Assembly (NCBI RefSeq): GCF_034057115.1
Contig: NZ_CP139195.1
Location: forward strand, 2,666,001 to 2,730,000
Direction of reading: 5' to 3'
DNA from: Pseudomonas sp. AN-1
Lineage (GTDB): Bacteria > Pseudomonadota > Gammaproteobacteria > Pseudomonadales > Pseudomonadaceae
Length of the DNA: 64,000 bases
Below, in pieces: positions 16,011 to 25,385 of the stretch. How positions within the stretch are numbered: position 1 is the stretch's first letter; each line of letters opens with the position of its first letter. Under the pieces are notes generated by a model, which worked only from the letters and a program-made list of their open reading frames with translations, was not told the origin of the DNA and did not search any database. The position numbers and the translations under genes were made by a program.

Positions 16011-17684
16011 ATGCTCGCGCACCTGTCGATCCGCAACTACGCCATCGTCGAGCAGCTCGATCTCGAGCTGCGCCCCGGCATGAGCGTCATCACCGGCGAG
16101 ACCGGCGCCGGCAAGTCGATCATGCTCGACGCCCTCGGCCTGGCGCTGGGCGATCGCGCCGACAGCGGCGTGGTGCGCCCCGGCGCCGACAAGGCCGACA
16201 TCCTCGCCAGCTTCGAGCTCGGCGAGATCGCCGAGGCCCGCCAGTGGCTGGCCGAACGCGACCTGGACAACGACGGCCCGTGCATCCTGCGCCGGGTGAT
16301 CACCCCCGAAGGCCGCTCGCGCGCCTACATCAACGGCACGCCCTGCCCGCTCGGCGACCTGAAGAGCCTCGGCGAACTGCTGATCGACATCCACAGCCAG
16401 CACGAGCACCAGTCGCTGCTCAAGCCCGACACCCACCGCCGCCTGCTCGACGCCTACGCCGGCGCCGGCGAGCTGGCGCGCCAGGTGCAGCTGGCCGCCC
16501 AGCGCTGGCGGCAGACGCGCAGCGAACTGCAGCGCCTGAGCCAGAGCAGCGAGGAGCAGCACGCCCGCCAGCAGTTGCTCAGCTACCAGCTCGAGGAGCT
16601 GGACAACCTCGCCCTCGGCGCCGGCGAGTTGGAAGCGCTGGAACAGGAGCAGCGCACCCTGGGCAACGCCGAGATGCTGCTCGGCGCCTGCCGCCAGGTC
16701 ATCGACATCTGCAGCGAGAACGACGGCGGCAGCGTGCTGGGCAGCCTGCGCTGCAGCGTGCAGCGTCTCTCCGCCGGCCAGGGTCAGCCGGCGGCACTAG
16801 AGGAAGCGGTCGCCCTGCTGGCCAGCGCGCAGATCCAGGTCGAGGAGGCGGTGAGCAGCCTCAACCGCTTCATCGACCACTTCGACGCCGACCCGCGCCG
16901 CCTGCAGCAGGTCGAGGAGCGCCTGGACAGCATCTACAGCCTGGCGCGCAAGCACCGCGTGCAGCCGGCCGAACTGGCCGAACTGCAGCAGCGCCTGCGC
17001 GACGAGCTGGCCGGACTGCATGCCGGCGACGAAGCCATCGAGCGACTCGGCGAGGAGCTGGCGGCGTACGCCCGCCACTACCAGGAACGGGCCGGCGAAC
17101 TGAGCGCACGGCGCCGCGACGCCGCCGGCCGCCTGGCCGCTGCGGTGGAAACGGAAATGCAGCGCCTGGGCATGCCCGGCGGGCGCTTCGCCATCGCCCT
17201 GCAGCCGCAGGCCGGCGAGGAACCGCAGCCGCACGGCCAGGAGCAGGTGGAGTTCCAGGTCAGCGCCAACCCCGGCCAGCCGCTGAAGAACATCGCCAGG
17301 GTCGCCTCCGGCGGCGAGCTGTCGCGCATCAGCCTGGCCATCCAGGTGATCACCGCGCAGACCTCGCGCACCCCGACCCTGGTGTTCGACGAAGTCGACG
17401 TCGGCATCGGCGGCCCCACCGCCGAAGTGGTCGGCCAGCTGCTGCGCCGTCTGGGCGAGCGCGGCCAGGTGATCACCGTCACCCACCTGCCGCAGGTCGC
17501 CGCCCAGGGCCATCAGCACCTGTTCGTGCACAAGCAGCGCGGCAGCGACGCGACGCGCACCGCAGTGGCGGTGCTCGGCCCGCACCAGCGCATCGAGGAA
17601 GTGGCGCGCATGCTCGGCGGCCTCGATCTGACCCGCGAGTCGCTGGCCCACGCCCGCAAGATGATCGCCAGCGCCCGGACCTGA
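16011..17684 (+). CDS. recN: DNA repair protein RecN
   Basis: SMC-like ATPase acting early in double-strand break repair, induced in the SOS response. It is 557 residues from ATG 16011 ([20 protein letters not shown]). Walker A GETGAGKS is at 29-36, a long coiled coil lies in the middle, the ABC signature region [14 protein letters not shown] comes late, and Walker B LVFDEVD has Asp460-Glu461. [14 protein letters not shown] carries the switch His. The two LexA boxes support SOS control. The terminator at 17704-17735 ends the unit. Confidence 0.97.
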   Translation: MLAHLSIRNYAIVEQLDLELRPGMSVITGETGAGKSIMLDALGLALGDRADSGVVRPGADKADILASFELGEIAEARQWLAERDLDNDGPCILRRVITPEGRSRAYINGTPCPLGDLKSLGELLIDIHSQHEHQSLLKPDTHRRLLDAYAGAGELARQVQLAAQRWRQTRSELQRLSQSSEEQHARQQLLSYQLEELDNLALGAGELEALEQEQRTLGNAEMLLGACRQVIDICSENDGGSVLGSLRCSVQRLSAGQGQPAALEEAVALLASAQIQVEEAVSSLNRFIDHFDADPRRLQQVEERLDSIYSLARKHRVQPAELAELQQRLRDELAGLHAGDEAIERLGEELAAYARHYQERAGELSARRRDAAGRLAAAVETEMQRLGMPGGRFAIALQPQAGEEPQPHGQEQVEFQVSANPGQPLKNIARVASGGELSRISLAIQVITAQTSRTPTLVFDEVDVGIGGPTAEVVGQLLRRLGERGQVITVTHLPQVAAQGHQHLFVHKQRGSDATRTAVAVLGPHQRIEEVARMLGGLDLTRESLAHARKMIASART

Positions 17685-17703
17685 AACGGCGTCCCCACAA
17701 ACG

Positions 17704-17735
17704 ACAAGGGCGACCCCGCGGGGTCGCCCTTGTTG
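17704..17735. terminator. Bidirectional terminator between recN and fur
   Basis: ACAAGGGCGACCCC and GGGGTCGCCCTTGT form a perfect 14-bp stem with a 2-nt centre. It is flanked by T/A-rich ends in both directions, between the convergent recN and fur. Confidence 0.88.
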
Positions 17736-17748
17736 TCTGGCCCGGACC

Positions 17749-18153
17749 TCAGTCCTTCTTGCGCACGTAGAGCACCAGATTGTGGTCGACCAGCTCGTAG
17801 CCGTGCTGGGCGGCGATCTCGCGCTGCAGCTTCTCGATCTGCGGATCTATGAATTCGATCACCTCACCGCTGTCGACGTTGATCATGTGGTCGTGGTGGG
17901 CACCGTCGGACAGCTCGAACACCGCATGGCCACCGTCGAAGTTGTGGCGCTCCACCAGTCCGGCAGCCTCGAACTGGGTCAGCACCCGGTAGACGGTGGC
18001 CAGACCGACGTCCTCGCCAGCCTCCATCAGCGCCTTGTACACGTCCTCGGCGCTCATGTGACGGTTATCGGAAGAGTCCAGCATCTGCAGGATCTTGATC
18101 CGGGGCAGGGTGACCTTGAGGCCGACTTTGCGCAGTTCGTTGTTTTCAACCAT
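17749..18153 (-). CDS. fur: Ferric uptake regulator Fur, cysteine-free
   Basis: Iron-dependent repressor of siderophore, iron-uptake and some oxidative-stress genes. It is 134 residues from ATG 18151-18153 ([20 protein letters not shown]). The winged-helix DNA-binding domain includes [20 protein letters not shown] and [15 protein letters not shown]. The metal-binding His/Glu residues are in [12 protein letters not shown] and [18 protein letters not shown]. There is no cysteine in the protein: the position that is Cys in other Pseudomonas Fur (HMVCVDTG) is HMINVDSG here, and the second CxxC of enterobacterial Fur is also absent. It is divergent from bamE, as in other pseudomonads. Confidence 0.97.
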   Translation of the reverse strand: MVENNELRKVGLKVTLPRIKILQMLDSSDNRHMSAEDVYKALMEAGEDVGLATVYRVLTQFEAAGLVERHNFDGGHAVFELSDGAHHDHMINVDSGEVIEFIDPQIEKLQREIAAQHGYELVDHNLVLYVRKKD

Positions 18154-18178
18154 GTTCAGCTTTCTCGCGGGGGAGCGC

Positions 18179-18207
18179 TTCGCAGCCCCCCTCAATGCGG
18201 GTATGAT
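18179..18207 (+). promoter_or_regulatory. Putative sigma-70 promoter of bamE
   Basis: TTCGCA (18179-18184), a 17-nt spacer, and TATGAT (18202-18207), 43 bp before the bamE ATG. Four of six and five of six positions match consensus. The -10 lies within a small dyad (GCGGG-TATGAT-CCCG). Confidence 0.5.
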
Positions 18208-18249
18208 CCCGTTTCTGTTGCCCGCCAAGATAGTGGAAGAGACCCACCG

Positions 18250-18792
18250 ATGCAAAAAGCCAAGCTCATGCTGACCGGCCTCACCTTCCTGGGACTTGCA
18301 GCACTCGCCGGCTGTTCGTTTCCGGGGGTGTACAAGATCGATATCCAGCAGGGCAACGTGGTTACTCAGGACATGATAGACCAGTTGCGCCCCGGAATGA
18401 CCCGGCGCCAGGTGCGGTTTATCATGGGCAACCCGCTGATCACAGATACCTTCCACGCCAACCGCTGGGACTACCTGTACAGCATCCAGCCCGGCGGCGG
18501 CGCGCGCCAGCAGGAGCGCATCAGCCTGATGTTCGACGGCAACGACCAGCTGGTCGGCCTGTCCGGCGACTTCATGCCCGGCCAGAGCCGCGACGAGGCC
18601 ATTCTCGGCAGCGACAGCGATACCCAAGTGGTCGAGCAGGCTCCGGCCGAAGGCACTCGCCCCGCAGCGCCCGAAGTCGTCGAACCCGCCCCGGCAGCCG
18701 GCTCGCTGCTCGAGCAGATCCAGCGCGAAGTCGACGAGACCAAGGCAGTGCCGGTGCCGACGCCCGCGCCGCTGGATGTCGACGCCGAGTGA
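18250..18792 (+). CDS. bamE: Outer membrane lipoprotein BamE (OmlA/SmpA)
   Basis: Lipoprotein of the BAM complex that inserts beta-barrel proteins into the outer membrane. The 180 residues begin with a signal peptide and lipobox LAGC, putting the lipidated Cys at residue 22. The BamE fold follows: [20 protein letters not shown], then [31 protein letters not shown] and [19 protein letters not shown]. The C-terminal tail (about 70 residues, Pro/Ala/Glu-rich) is longer than in enterobacteria. It is divergent from fur. Confidence 0.95.
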   Translation: MQKAKLMLTGLTFLGLAALAGCSFPGVYKIDIQQGNVVTQDMIDQLRPGMTRRQVRFIMGNPLITDTFHANRWDYLYSIQPGGGARQQERISLMFDGNDQLVGLSGDFMPGQSRDEAILGSDSDTQVVEQAPAEGTRPAAPEVVEPAPAAGSLLEQIQREVDETKAVPVPTPAPLDVDAE

Positions 18793-18813
18793 ACCCCCCG
18801 GCGCAGATAGCAG

Positions 18814-18840
18814 AACGCCCGAGACCTGTCTCGGGCGTTT
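18814..18840. terminator. Terminator between bamE and ratB
   Basis: AACGCCCGAGA-CCTG-TCTCGGGCGTT is an 11-bp perfect stem with a tetraloop followed by TTT on the plus strand. It separates the convergent bamE and ratB. Confidence 0.85.
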
Positions 18841-18853
18841 GCGTTTACGGGCG

Positions 18854-19174
18854 TCAGGCGTCCTCGCCGCCCTTGGCCCTGGCCACCTTGGCCGCGCGCT
18901 GCTTGCGCGCCTCCTTGGGATCGGCGATCAGCGGCCGGTAGATTTCCACCCGCTCGCCTTCCTCCAGCACCCGCTCCTCCGGCCTGGGCACCGCCTTGCC
19001 GAAGATGCCCATGGGCGCGCTGGCCACATCCAGGCCGGGAAAGAACGCGGCGATCCCCGAGCGCTCGGCGGCCTCGCGCATGCTGGTACCACGCGGCACG
19101 CTGAGGCGCAGCAGTTTCTGCCTGTCGGCGAGGGCGTAGACCACCTCCACCGCGATGCTGTCCGGCTTATCCAT
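18854..19174 (-). CDS. ratB: RnfH/RatB family ubiquitin-like protein
   Basis: UPF0125 family; the partner gene of ratA in many gammaproteobacteria, with an uncertain cellular role. The 106 residues open [19 protein letters not shown] and show the beta-grasp pattern LLRLSVPRGTSMREAAERSG, PMGIFGKAVPRPEERVLEEG and ERVEIYRPLIADPKEARK. The last element is the conserved C-terminal motif. The start overlaps the ratA stop by 8 bp, so the two are coupled. Confidence 0.92.
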   Translation of the reverse strand: MDKPDSIAVEVVYALADRQKLLRLSVPRGTSMREAAERSGIAAFFPGLDVASAPMGIFGKAVPRPEERVLEEGERVEIYRPLIADPKEARKQRAAKVARAKGGEDA

Positions 19175-19601
19175 ACAGCTGCCTGGCTCTCTGGCAGAAG
19201 GCGTCGACCATGGTGGTCGCCGCCTGGTTGAACAACGGCCCGAGGGTGGCCTTGACCAGCGCCCCGGAGTAGTCGAAGGTCAGGTCAAGGGTGATCTTGC
19301 AGGCGCTGTCGCTCAGCGCCTGGAACTGCCACAGGCCGTACAGGGCGCTGAACGGCCCCTGCTCCAGCTTCATCTCGATCGACTCGCCCGGCACCAGGGT
19401 ATTGCAGGTGGTGAACTGCTGGCTGATCCCGGCACGCCCCACCTTGAGGGTGGCGCGCATGCGCGTCGGGCCGCTCTCCAGCACCTCGGTCGCCGAGCAC
19501 CAGGGCAGGAACTGCGGATAGCTGGCCACGTCGTTGACCAGGTCATACAGCGCCTGCGCCGGATAGGGCAGCAGGGCCGAACGTTGGATGTGCGTGCTCA
19601 T
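19167..19601 (-). CDS. ratA: RatA/PasT START-domain (coenzyme Q-binding) protein
   Basis: Member of the polyketide cyclase/START family related to mitochondrial Coq10. In E. coli RatA/PasT has been linked to 50S subunit association and stress survival; ubiquinone binding is the alternative role. It is 144 residues from ATG 19599-19601 ([20 protein letters not shown]). Family motifs seen: [30 protein letters not shown], and the C-terminal [17 protein letters not shown] helix. It is divergent from smpB, as in E. coli and Pseudomonas. Confidence 0.93.
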   Translation of the reverse strand: MSTHIQRSALLPYPAQALYDLVNDVASYPQFLPWCSATEVLESGPTRMRATLKVGRAGISQQFTTCNTLVPGESIEMKLEQGPFSALYGLWQFQALSDSACKITLDLTFDYSGALVKATLGPLFNQAATTMVDAFCQRARQLYG

Positions 19602-19628
19602 GCAGGACTCGCCGGAAAATATCCGCGC

Positions 19629-19657
19629 ATTGTCCGGATTTCGCCGGCACGGCTCAA
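19629..19657 (-). promoter_or_regulatory. Candidate promoter of ratA-ratB
   Basis: Minus-strand TTGAGC (19652-19657), a 17-nt spacer, GACAAT (19629-19634), about 28 nt before the ratA ATG. Each hexamer matches four of six consensus positions. Confidence 0.4.
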
Positions 19658-19702
19658 GCGCCACACCGCGCGAGACGCATGGCGCTGCGCGCGGCAAGTC
19701 CC

Positions 19703-19708
19703 TATAAT
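19703..19708 (+). promoter_or_regulatory. Perfect -10 box very close to smpB
   Basis: TATAAT ends ten bases before the smpB ATG, so transcription would start only a few bases before the start codon. The -35 region (19680-19685, TGGCGC) is weak, and no Shine-Dalgarno is visible. Confidence 0.5.
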
Positions 19709-19717
19709 GCGCGGCCT

Positions 19718-20200
19718 ATGGCTAAACAGAAAAAACACCCCGCCGGCACCATCGCCCTCAACAAGAAGGCGCTGCACGACTATCACATCGACCAGCGCTT
19801 CGAGGCGGGCATCGCCCTCGCGGGCTGGGAGATCAAGAGCCTGCGCGCCGGCAAGGGCCAGCTCACCGACAGCTACGTGCTGCTCAAGGACGGCGAGGCC
19901 TGGCTGTTCGGCAGCCACATCACTCCGCTGAACGCCGCCAGCACCCATGTCATCGCCGACCCGACGCGCACCCGCAAGCTGCTGCTGCACAAGCAGGAAC
20001 TGGGCAAGCTGTTCGGCGCCGTGCAGCAGAAGGGCTACGCCTGCGTTGCCCTCGCCCTGTACTGGAAGAAGCACCTGGTCAAGTGCGAGATCGCCCTGGC
20101 CAAGGGCAAGAAGGAGTTCGACAAGCGCGCCGTGGCGAAGGAGCGCGACTCCGACCGCGAGATCCAGCGCGCTATCCGCAGCAAGGGCAAGGACGACTGA
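19718..20200 (+). CDS. smpB: tmRNA-binding protein SmpB
   Basis: Binds tmRNA and carries it into stalled ribosomes for trans-translation. It is 160 residues from ATG 19718 ([20 protein letters not shown]). Core motifs: the beta-barrel with [50 protein letters not shown] and [16 protein letters not shown]. The basic C-terminal tail ([14 protein letters not shown]) enters the empty mRNA channel. It is convergent with lldR, 39 bp away. Confidence 0.97.
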   Translation: MAKQKKHPAGTIALNKKALHDYHIDQRFEAGIALAGWEIKSLRAGKGQLTDSYVLLKDGEAWLFGSHITPLNAASTHVIADPTRTRKLLLHKQELGKLFGAVQQKGYACVALALYWKKHLVKCEIALAKGKKEFDKRAVAKERDSDREIQRAIRSKGKDD

Positions 20201-20208
20201 GTCTGCCC

Positions 20209-20233
20209 GGCGCCGTCCTCCGCGGTCGGCGCC
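20209..20233. terminator. GC stem between convergent smpB and lldR
   Basis: GGCGCCG and CGGCGCC form a 7-bp stem with an 11-nt loop in the 39-bp space between the two stops. There is no T-run, so it is only a weak terminator candidate. Confidence 0.3.
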
Positions 20234-20239
20234 CCCTGC

Positions 20240-21016
20240 CTAGCCTTCCGGCAAGCCCTGCCGGCGCCGCGCCCGCGCCTCGCGCCGTGCCTCCTGCTGC
20301 ACCTCGGCCAGCACCTCCTGCACGTAGTGGATGTGCCGGCTGGAAATCGCCCGCGCGTCCTCGGCGCGCCCCTCGACGATCGCCTCGTACAGCTCGCGGT
20401 GCTGACGCATCAGCATCTCGCGGGTCTCGCCGCGCTGCGCGTACATGCCGCCGATATTGGTCACCACGTTGCGCTTGAGCAGGTCGAACAGCCCCTTGAT
20501 GGTGTGCAGCAGCACCGCGTTGTGGCTGGCCTCGGCGATCGCCAGGTGGAAGCTGGCATCGGCCAGCCCCTCCTCCGCCCCACCGCCCGGCCGCGACGCC
20601 GCATAGCAGGCCTGCAGGCGCTCGAAGGCCTCGCGCAGGCGCGCGTGGTCGACCGGCGTGGCGCGCTGCGCGGCGTAGTAGGCGCAGGCGCCCTCCAGGG
20701 TGTGGCGGAACTCCAGCAGGTCGCGCTGCGCCTCGCTGCTGGTCTCCAGCAGCTGCAGCAGCGGATCGCTGAAGGTCGCGCCGAGCGCCTCGGCAACAAA
20801 GGTGCCACCACCCTGGCGGCTGACCAGCAGACCACGTGCCGCCAGCTTCTGGATCGCCTCGCGCAGCGAGGGCCGCGACACGCCGAACTGCTCGGCCAGC
20901 GCGCGCTCCGGCGGCAGGCGCTCGCCGGACTTGAGCGAGCCCTCGAGGATCATCGCCTCGAGGCGCTCGACGATGTCATCCGACAGACGGCGCTGCCGAA
21001 CCGGACCGAATCCCAT
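20240..21016 (-). CDS. lldR: GntR/FadR-family lactate-responsive regulator LldR
   Basis: Represses lactate genes until lactate binds (inferred from family and context). ATG 21014-21016 (MGFGPVRQRRLSDD) with GGAGAGGGGAG upstream gives 258 residues; a TTG ten codons earlier is less likely. The N-terminal winged helix contains LKSGERLPPERALAEQFGVS and SRPSLREAIQKLAARG. The C-terminal FCD ligand domain (about 95-235) holds the metal-binding histidines in ASFHLAIAEASHN and the region ending SSRHIHYVQ. It is divergent from lldP across a 298-bp region with an LldR-type operator. Confidence 0.93.
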   Translation of the reverse strand: MGFGPVRQRRLSDDIVERLEAMILEGSLKSGERLPPERALAEQFGVSRPSLREAIQKLAARGLLVSRQGGGTFVAEALGATFSDPLLQLLETSSEAQRDLLEFRHTLEGACAYYAAQRATPVDHARLREAFERLQACYAASRPGGGAEEGLADASFHLAIAEASHNAVLLHTIKGLFDLLKRNVVTNIGGMYAQRGETREMLMRQHRELYEAIVEGRAEDARAISSRHIHYVQEVLAEVQQEARREARARRRQGLPEG

Positions 21017-21139
21017 TGCTCCCCTCTCCACTGGTTTGACCACCAAACGCCCGCCCCATCGGGGCGGCCGGCAAGCCTAGCGCCGTCGGCGTCAACCTTA
21101 CAGAGCGGCGCCGCCCGACGAAAGTCGTAGCGGGGTGAA

Positions 21140-21167
21140 TTGACAGCATCCCCGCTGACTTTTTAAC
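21140..21167 (+). promoter_or_regulatory. Promoter of the lldP operon
   Basis: Consensus TTGACA (21140-21145), a 16-nt spacer, TTTAAC (21162-21167). The LldR-type palindrome lies about 20 bp downstream of the -10, where a bound repressor would block early elongation. Confidence 0.6.
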
Positions 21168-21186
21168 CTGACCGGCGCCGCCTGTA

Positions 21187-21203
21187 AATTGGTATTACCA
21201 ATT
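21187..21203. promoter_or_regulatory. LldR/FadR-type operator
   Basis: AATTGGTATTACCAATT is a perfect 17-bp palindrome matching the TTGGT-N3-ACCAA core recognised by the LldR/PdhR/FadR branch of GntR regulators. It lies between the lldP promoter and gene, opposite lldR. Confidence 0.85.
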
Positions 21204-21314
21204 CAGGCCAACAAGTCCAAGAACCGGCCAACGAGGTCCAGCCATGTCTGCTCCGCTCGCCCGTTACACCCTGTCCACCTGCCTGCGCACCGCGCGCTGA
21301 TCCGAGGTATCGCC

Positions 21315-23012
21315 ATGCAACCCGGAATCCTTGCGCTGCTCGCCTTCTCCCCGATCCTGCTCGCCGCCATCCTGCTGGTCGGCCTGCGCTGGCCGGCCAA
21401 GCGCGCCATGCCGCTGGTCTACCTGCTCACCGCCGGCATCGGCCTGTACGTGTGGGACATGAGCCTCAACCGCGTGCTCGCCTCCACCGTGCAGGGCCTG
21501 ATCATCACCATCGGCGTGCTGTGGATCATCTTCGGCGCCATCCTGCTGCTCAACACCCTCAAGCACTCCGGCGGCATCACCGCGATCCGCGCCGGCTTCG
21601 CCACCATCAGCCCCGACCGCCGCATCCAGGCCATCATCATCGCCTGGCTGTTCGGCTGCTTCATCGAGGGCGCCTCCGGCTTCGGCACCCCGGCGGCCAT
21701 CGCCGCGCCGCTGCTGGTGGCCATCGGCTTCCCGGCGCTGGCCGCGGTGCTGCTCGGCATGCTGGTGCAGAGCACCCCGGTGTCCTTCGGCGCGGTCGGC
21801 ACGCCGATCATCATCGGCGTCAACAGCGGCCTGGACACCGCCAGCCTCGGCGCGCGCCTGGTCGAGCAGGGCTCCAGCTGGGAGCAGTTCCTGCAGATCA
21901 TCACCAGCAACGTGGCGATCATCCACGCCACCGTCGGCACCCTGATGCCGCTGATCATGGTGCTGATGCTGACCCGCTTCTTCGGCAAGGAGAAGAGCTG
22001 GAAGGCCGGCTTCGAGGTGCTGCCGTTCGCCATCTTCGGCGGCCTGGCCTTCACCCTGCCCTACGTCGCCACCGGCGTGCTCCTCGGTCCGGAGTTCCCC
22101 TCGCTGGCCGGCGGGCTGATTGGTCTGGCCATTGTCACCACCGCCGCCCACTTCGGCTTCCTGGTACCGAAGAAGACCTGGGACTTCGCCGATGCCAAGG
22201 ACTGGCCGAGCGAGTGGCTGGGCAGCGTGGAGATGAAGCTCGACAGCCTCACCCAGCGCCCGATGAGCACCCTGCGCGCCTGGCTGCCCTACGTGCTGGT
22301 CGGCGCCCTGCTGGTGATCAGCCGGGTGTTCCCGGAAGTCGGTGCCGCGCTCAAGTCGGTAGTGCTGGTGTTCCCCGACCTGCTCGGCGAGAAGGGCATC
22401 AAGGCCGACTTCATGCCGCTGTACCTGCCGGGCGGCATCCTGGTCGCCGTGGTCATCGCCACCTTCTTCCTGCACGGCATGAAGCTGCGCGAGCTGACCG
22501 CCGCGGTCGGCGAGTCGAGCAAGGTGCTGCTCGGCGCCGGCTTCGTGCTGCTGTTCACCGTGCCGATGGTGCGCATCCTGATCAACTCCGGGGTCAACGC
22601 CGCCGACCTGCCGAGCATGCCGATCGCCATGGCGCAGTGGGTGGCCGACAGCGTCGGCGGCATCTACCCGCTGCTGGCGCCGAGCGTCGGCGCCCTGGGC
22701 GCCTTCATCGCCGGCTCCAACACGGTGAGCAACATGATGCTCAGCCAGTTCCAGTTCGGCGTGGCCGAGACCCTCGGCATCTCCGGCGCGCTGATCGTCG
22801 CCGTGCAAGCCATCGGCGCCGCCGCCGGCAACATGGTGGCGATCCACAACGTGGTGGCCGCCTCGGCCACCGTCGGCCTGCTCGGCCGCGAGGGCACCAC
22901 CCTGCGCAAGACCGTGTGGCCGACCTTCTACTACGTGCTGTTCACCGGCCTGATCGCCCTGTTCGCGATCTACGTGCTCGGCGTCAGCGACCCGCTGGTG
23001 GTCGCCCGCTGA
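21315..23012 (+). CDS. lldP: L-/D-lactate permease LldP
   Basis: Inner-membrane lactate:proton symporter of the LctP family. ATG 21315 ([14 protein letters not shown]) is preceded by GAGG; the upstream in-frame extension is not conserved. The 565 residues form about 12-14 hydrophobic segments, with the family signatures [31 protein letters not shown], and the late [17 protein letters not shown]. It is the first gene of the lldP-lldE-lldF-lldG-dld2 operon; lldE follows after 103 bp. Confidence 0.96.
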   Translation: MQPGILALLAFSPILLAAILLVGLRWPAKRAMPLVYLLTAGIGLYVWDMSLNRVLASTVQGLIITIGVLWIIFGAILLLNTLKHSGGITAIRAGFATISPDRRIQAIIIAWLFGCFIEGASGFGTPAAIAAPLLVAIGFPALAAVLLGMLVQSTPVSFGAVGTPIIIGVNSGLDTASLGARLVEQGSSWEQFLQIITSNVAIIHATVGTLMPLIMVLMLTRFFGKEKSWKAGFEVLPFAIFGGLAFTLPYVATGVLLGPEFPSLAGGLIGLAIVTTAAHFGFLVPKKTWDFADAKDWPSEWLGSVEMKLDSLTQRPMSTLRAWLPYVLVGALLVISRVFPEVGAALKSVVLVFPDLLGEKGIKADFMPLYLPGGILVAVVIATFFLHGMKLRELTAAVGESSKVLLGAGFVLLFTVPMVRILINSGVNAADLPSMPIAMAQWVADSVGGIYPLLAPSVGALGAFIAGSNTVSNMMLSQFQFGVAETLGISGALIVAVQAIGAAAGNMVAIHNVVAASATVGLLGREGTTLRKTVWPTFYYVLFTGLIALFAIYVLGVSDPLVVAR

Positions 23013-23115
23013 CCGGCAACCGCCGATCGTGCGAAATCCGCCTGCGCGCGGATTTCGCCGTTGCCGCCCCCTGTATATAAGCTGGATGGACAACCGGCCC
23101 AACCGGAGCCCCGCC

Positions 23116-23940
23116 ATGAGCGACCTGTTCTACAACGCCGCGCCCAACGCCACCCGCGTGGCGCCGCCGCTGCCGACGCCGCGCCAGTACCCGGCGCACA
23201 AGCCGGCCAACGTCTACCTGTTCGGCACCTGCGTGCTCGACCTGTTCTTCCCCGAGGCCGGGATGGACGCCATCCGCCTGCTCGAGCGCGAGGGCATCCG
23301 CGTGCACTTCCCGCAGGGGCAGAGCTGCTGCGGCCAGCCGGCCTACACCTCCGGCTACACCGACGAGGCCCGCGAGGTGGCGCGCGCCCAGCTCGCCCTG
23401 TTCGAACAGGACTGGCCGCTGGTGGTGCCGTCAGGCTCCTGCGCCGGGATGATCCGCCACCACTACGCCGAGCTGTTCAAGGACGAGCCGGCCACCCTCG
23501 CCCGCGCCCAGGCGCTGGCCGAGCGCACCTTCGAACTGGCCGAGTTCCTCCTCTATATCTGCAAGGTCGAGCTGCAGGACCAGGGCGCGCCGACCAGGAT
23601 CGCCCTGCACACCTCCTGCTCGGCGCGCCGCGAGATGAACACCCACCTGCACGGCCGCGCCCTGCTCGCCCAGCTGACCAGGGTCGAGCGCGTCGACCAC
23701 GACCACGAGAGCGAGTGCTGCGGCTTCGGCGGCACCTTCAGCGTGCGCATGCCGGACATCTCCGGCGCCATGGTCGCCGACAAGACCCGCGCCCTGCAGG
23801 AAACCGGCGCCGCCCAGGTGGTCAGCGCCGACTGCGGCTGCCTGCTCAACATCAACGGCGCCTTCGAGAAGCAGAACGCATCGCTGCGCGGCCAGCACCT
23901 GGCCAGCTTCCTCTGGCAGCGCACCGGAGGTGCCCGATGA
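23116..23940 (+). CDS. lldE: L-lactate dehydrogenase complex protein LldE (LutA)
   Basis: Subunit of the three-part, flavin-independent iron-sulfur L-lactate oxidase. The 274 residues contain two CCG domains: one around FPQGQSCCGQPAYTSGY and one around ESECCGFGGTFSV, each preceded by single cysteines (GTCVLDL; HTSCSARRE). These are presumed to bind Fe-S clusters as in heterodisulfide reductase. The start at ATG 23116 has CCGGAG upstream. The stop overlaps the lldF start (ATGA), so production is coupled. Confidence 0.93.
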   Translation: MSDLFYNAAPNATRVAPPLPTPRQYPAHKPANVYLFGTCVLDLFFPEAGMDAIRLLEREGIRVHFPQGQSCCGQPAYTSGYTDEAREVARAQLALFEQDWPLVVPSGSCAGMIRHHYAELFKDEPATLARAQALAERTFELAEFLLYICKVELQDQGAPTRIALHTSCSARREMNTHLHGRALLAQLTRVERVDHDHESECCGFGGTFSVRMPDISGAMVADKTRALQETGAAQVVSADCGCLLNINGAFEKQNASLRGQHLASFLWQRTGGAR

Positions 23941-25385
23941 ACAGCCAGGTCCGCATCCCCGCGGTGGAGATTCCCAGCCGCGAACTCAAGCACAACGCCC
24001 ACGCCGCCCTCGGCGACGCCCAGTTGCGCGGCAACATGCGCAAGGCCATGGACTCGCTGATGGCCAAGCGCCTGGCGTCGATGCCCGACGAGCACGAGCG
24101 CGAGCACCTGCGCGAGATGGGCAACCACGTGCGTGCCCGCGCGCTGTCGCAGCTGCCCGAGCTGCTCGAGCGGCTGGAAGCCAACCTGACCCGCAACGGT
24201 GTGAAGGTGCACTGGGCGGAGACGGTGGACGAGGCCAACGCCATCGTCCTGTCGATCATCCGCGCCCACGAGGCGCGGCAAGTGATCAAGGGCAAGTCGA
24301 TGGTCAGCGAAGAGATGGACATGAACCATGTGCTGGAAGCCGAGGGCATCGAGGCCCTGGAGTCCGACATGGGCGAGTACATCATCCAGCTCGATCACGA
24401 GAAGCCCACCCACATCATCATGCCGGCGATCCACAAGAACGCCCGGCAGGTCGCCGACCTGTTCCACGACCGGCTCGGCGAACCCTATACCGAAGACGTC
24501 GACCAGTTGATCCAGACCGGTCGGCGTGTGCTGCGCAAGAAGTTCTTCGAGGCCGACATCGGCGTCTCCGGGGTCAACTTCGCGGTGGCCGAGACCGGCA
24601 CCCTGCTGCTGGTGGAGAACGAGGGCAACGGCCGCATGTCGACCACCGTGCCGCCGGTGCATATCGCCGTCACCGGGATAGAAAAAGTCGTCGAGAACCT
24701 GCGCGACGTGGTGCCGCTGCTGTCGCTCTTGACCCGCTCGGCGCTCGGCCAGGGCATCACCACCTACGTCAACATGATCTCCGGGCCGCGCAAGGCCGAC
24801 GAGCTGGACGGCCCGCAGGAAGTCCACCTGGTGCTGCTCGACAACGGCCGCAGCCAGGCCTTCGCCGACGGCGAACTGCGCCAGACCCTCAACTGCATCC
24901 GCTGCGGCGCCTGCATGAACCACTGCCCGGTGTACACCCGCATCGGCGGCCAGGCCTACGGCACCGTGTATCCGGGGCCGATCGGCAAGATCATCTCGCC
25001 GCACCTGATGGGCCTGGAGAACACTCCGGACCACCCGTCGGCGTCCTCACTGTGCGGCGCCTGCGGCGAGGTCTGCCCGGTGAAGATCCCGATCCCCGCG
25101 CTGCTGCGCCGCCTGCGCGAGGAGAACGTCAAGAGTCCGGACGATCCGCACAAGGTGATGCGCGGCCAGGGCAGCAAGTACTCGGCCGGCGAACGCCTGC
25201 TGTGGAAGGGCTGGCGGCTGCTCAACACCTCGCCGCTGCTGTACCGCACCTTCGGCTTCTTCGCCACCCGCCTGCGCGGCCTGACGCCGAACCAGCTCGG
25301 CCCGTGGACGCAGAACCACAGCGCACCGAAACCCGCCGCCCGCTCGCTGCACGAGCTGGCCCGCGAGCACCTGGAGGGCAAGTGA
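23937..25385 (+). CDS. lldF: L-lactate dehydrogenase complex iron-sulfur protein LldF (LutB)
   Basis: Largest LldEFG subunit. The 482 residues carry an N-terminal LUD domain with ETGTLLLVENEGNGRMST and VPPVHIAVTGIEKV, then two 4Fe-4S motifs CIRCGACMNHCPVY and CGACGEVCPVKIP, and a C-terminal DUF3390-like tail rich in aromatic residues. It probably passes electrons from lactate towards quinone. ATG 23937 overlaps lldE by 4 bp; the stop overlaps lldG (TGATG). Confidence 0.94.
   Translation: MNSQVRIPAVEIPSRELKHNAHAALGDAQLRGNMRKAMDSLMAKRLASMPDEHEREHLREMGNHVRARALSQLPELLERLEANLTRNGVKVHWAETVDEANAIVLSIIRAHEARQVIKGKSMVSEEMDMNHVLEAEGIEALESDMGEYIIQLDHEKPTHIIMPAIHKNARQVADLFHDRLGEPYTEDVDQLIQTGRRVLRKKFFEADIGVSGVNFAVAETGTLLLVENEGNGRMSTTVPPVHIAVTGIEKVVENLRDVVPLLSLLTRSALGQGITTYVNMISGPRKADELDGPQEVHLVLLDNGRSQAFADGELRQTLNCIRCGACMNHCPVYTRIGGQAYGTVYPGPIGKIISPHLMGLENTPDHPSASSLCGACGEVCPVKIPIPALLRRLREENVKSPDDPHKVMRGQGSKYSAGERLLWKGWRLLNTSPLLYRTFGFFATRLRGLTPNQLGPWTQNHSAPKPAARSLHELAREHLEGK

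Noticed and set aside
21031-21048. Second LldR operator near lldR (TTTGGTGGTCAAACCA)
   Set aside because: The spacing between TTGGT and ACCA is six rather than three, so it does not fit the operator.
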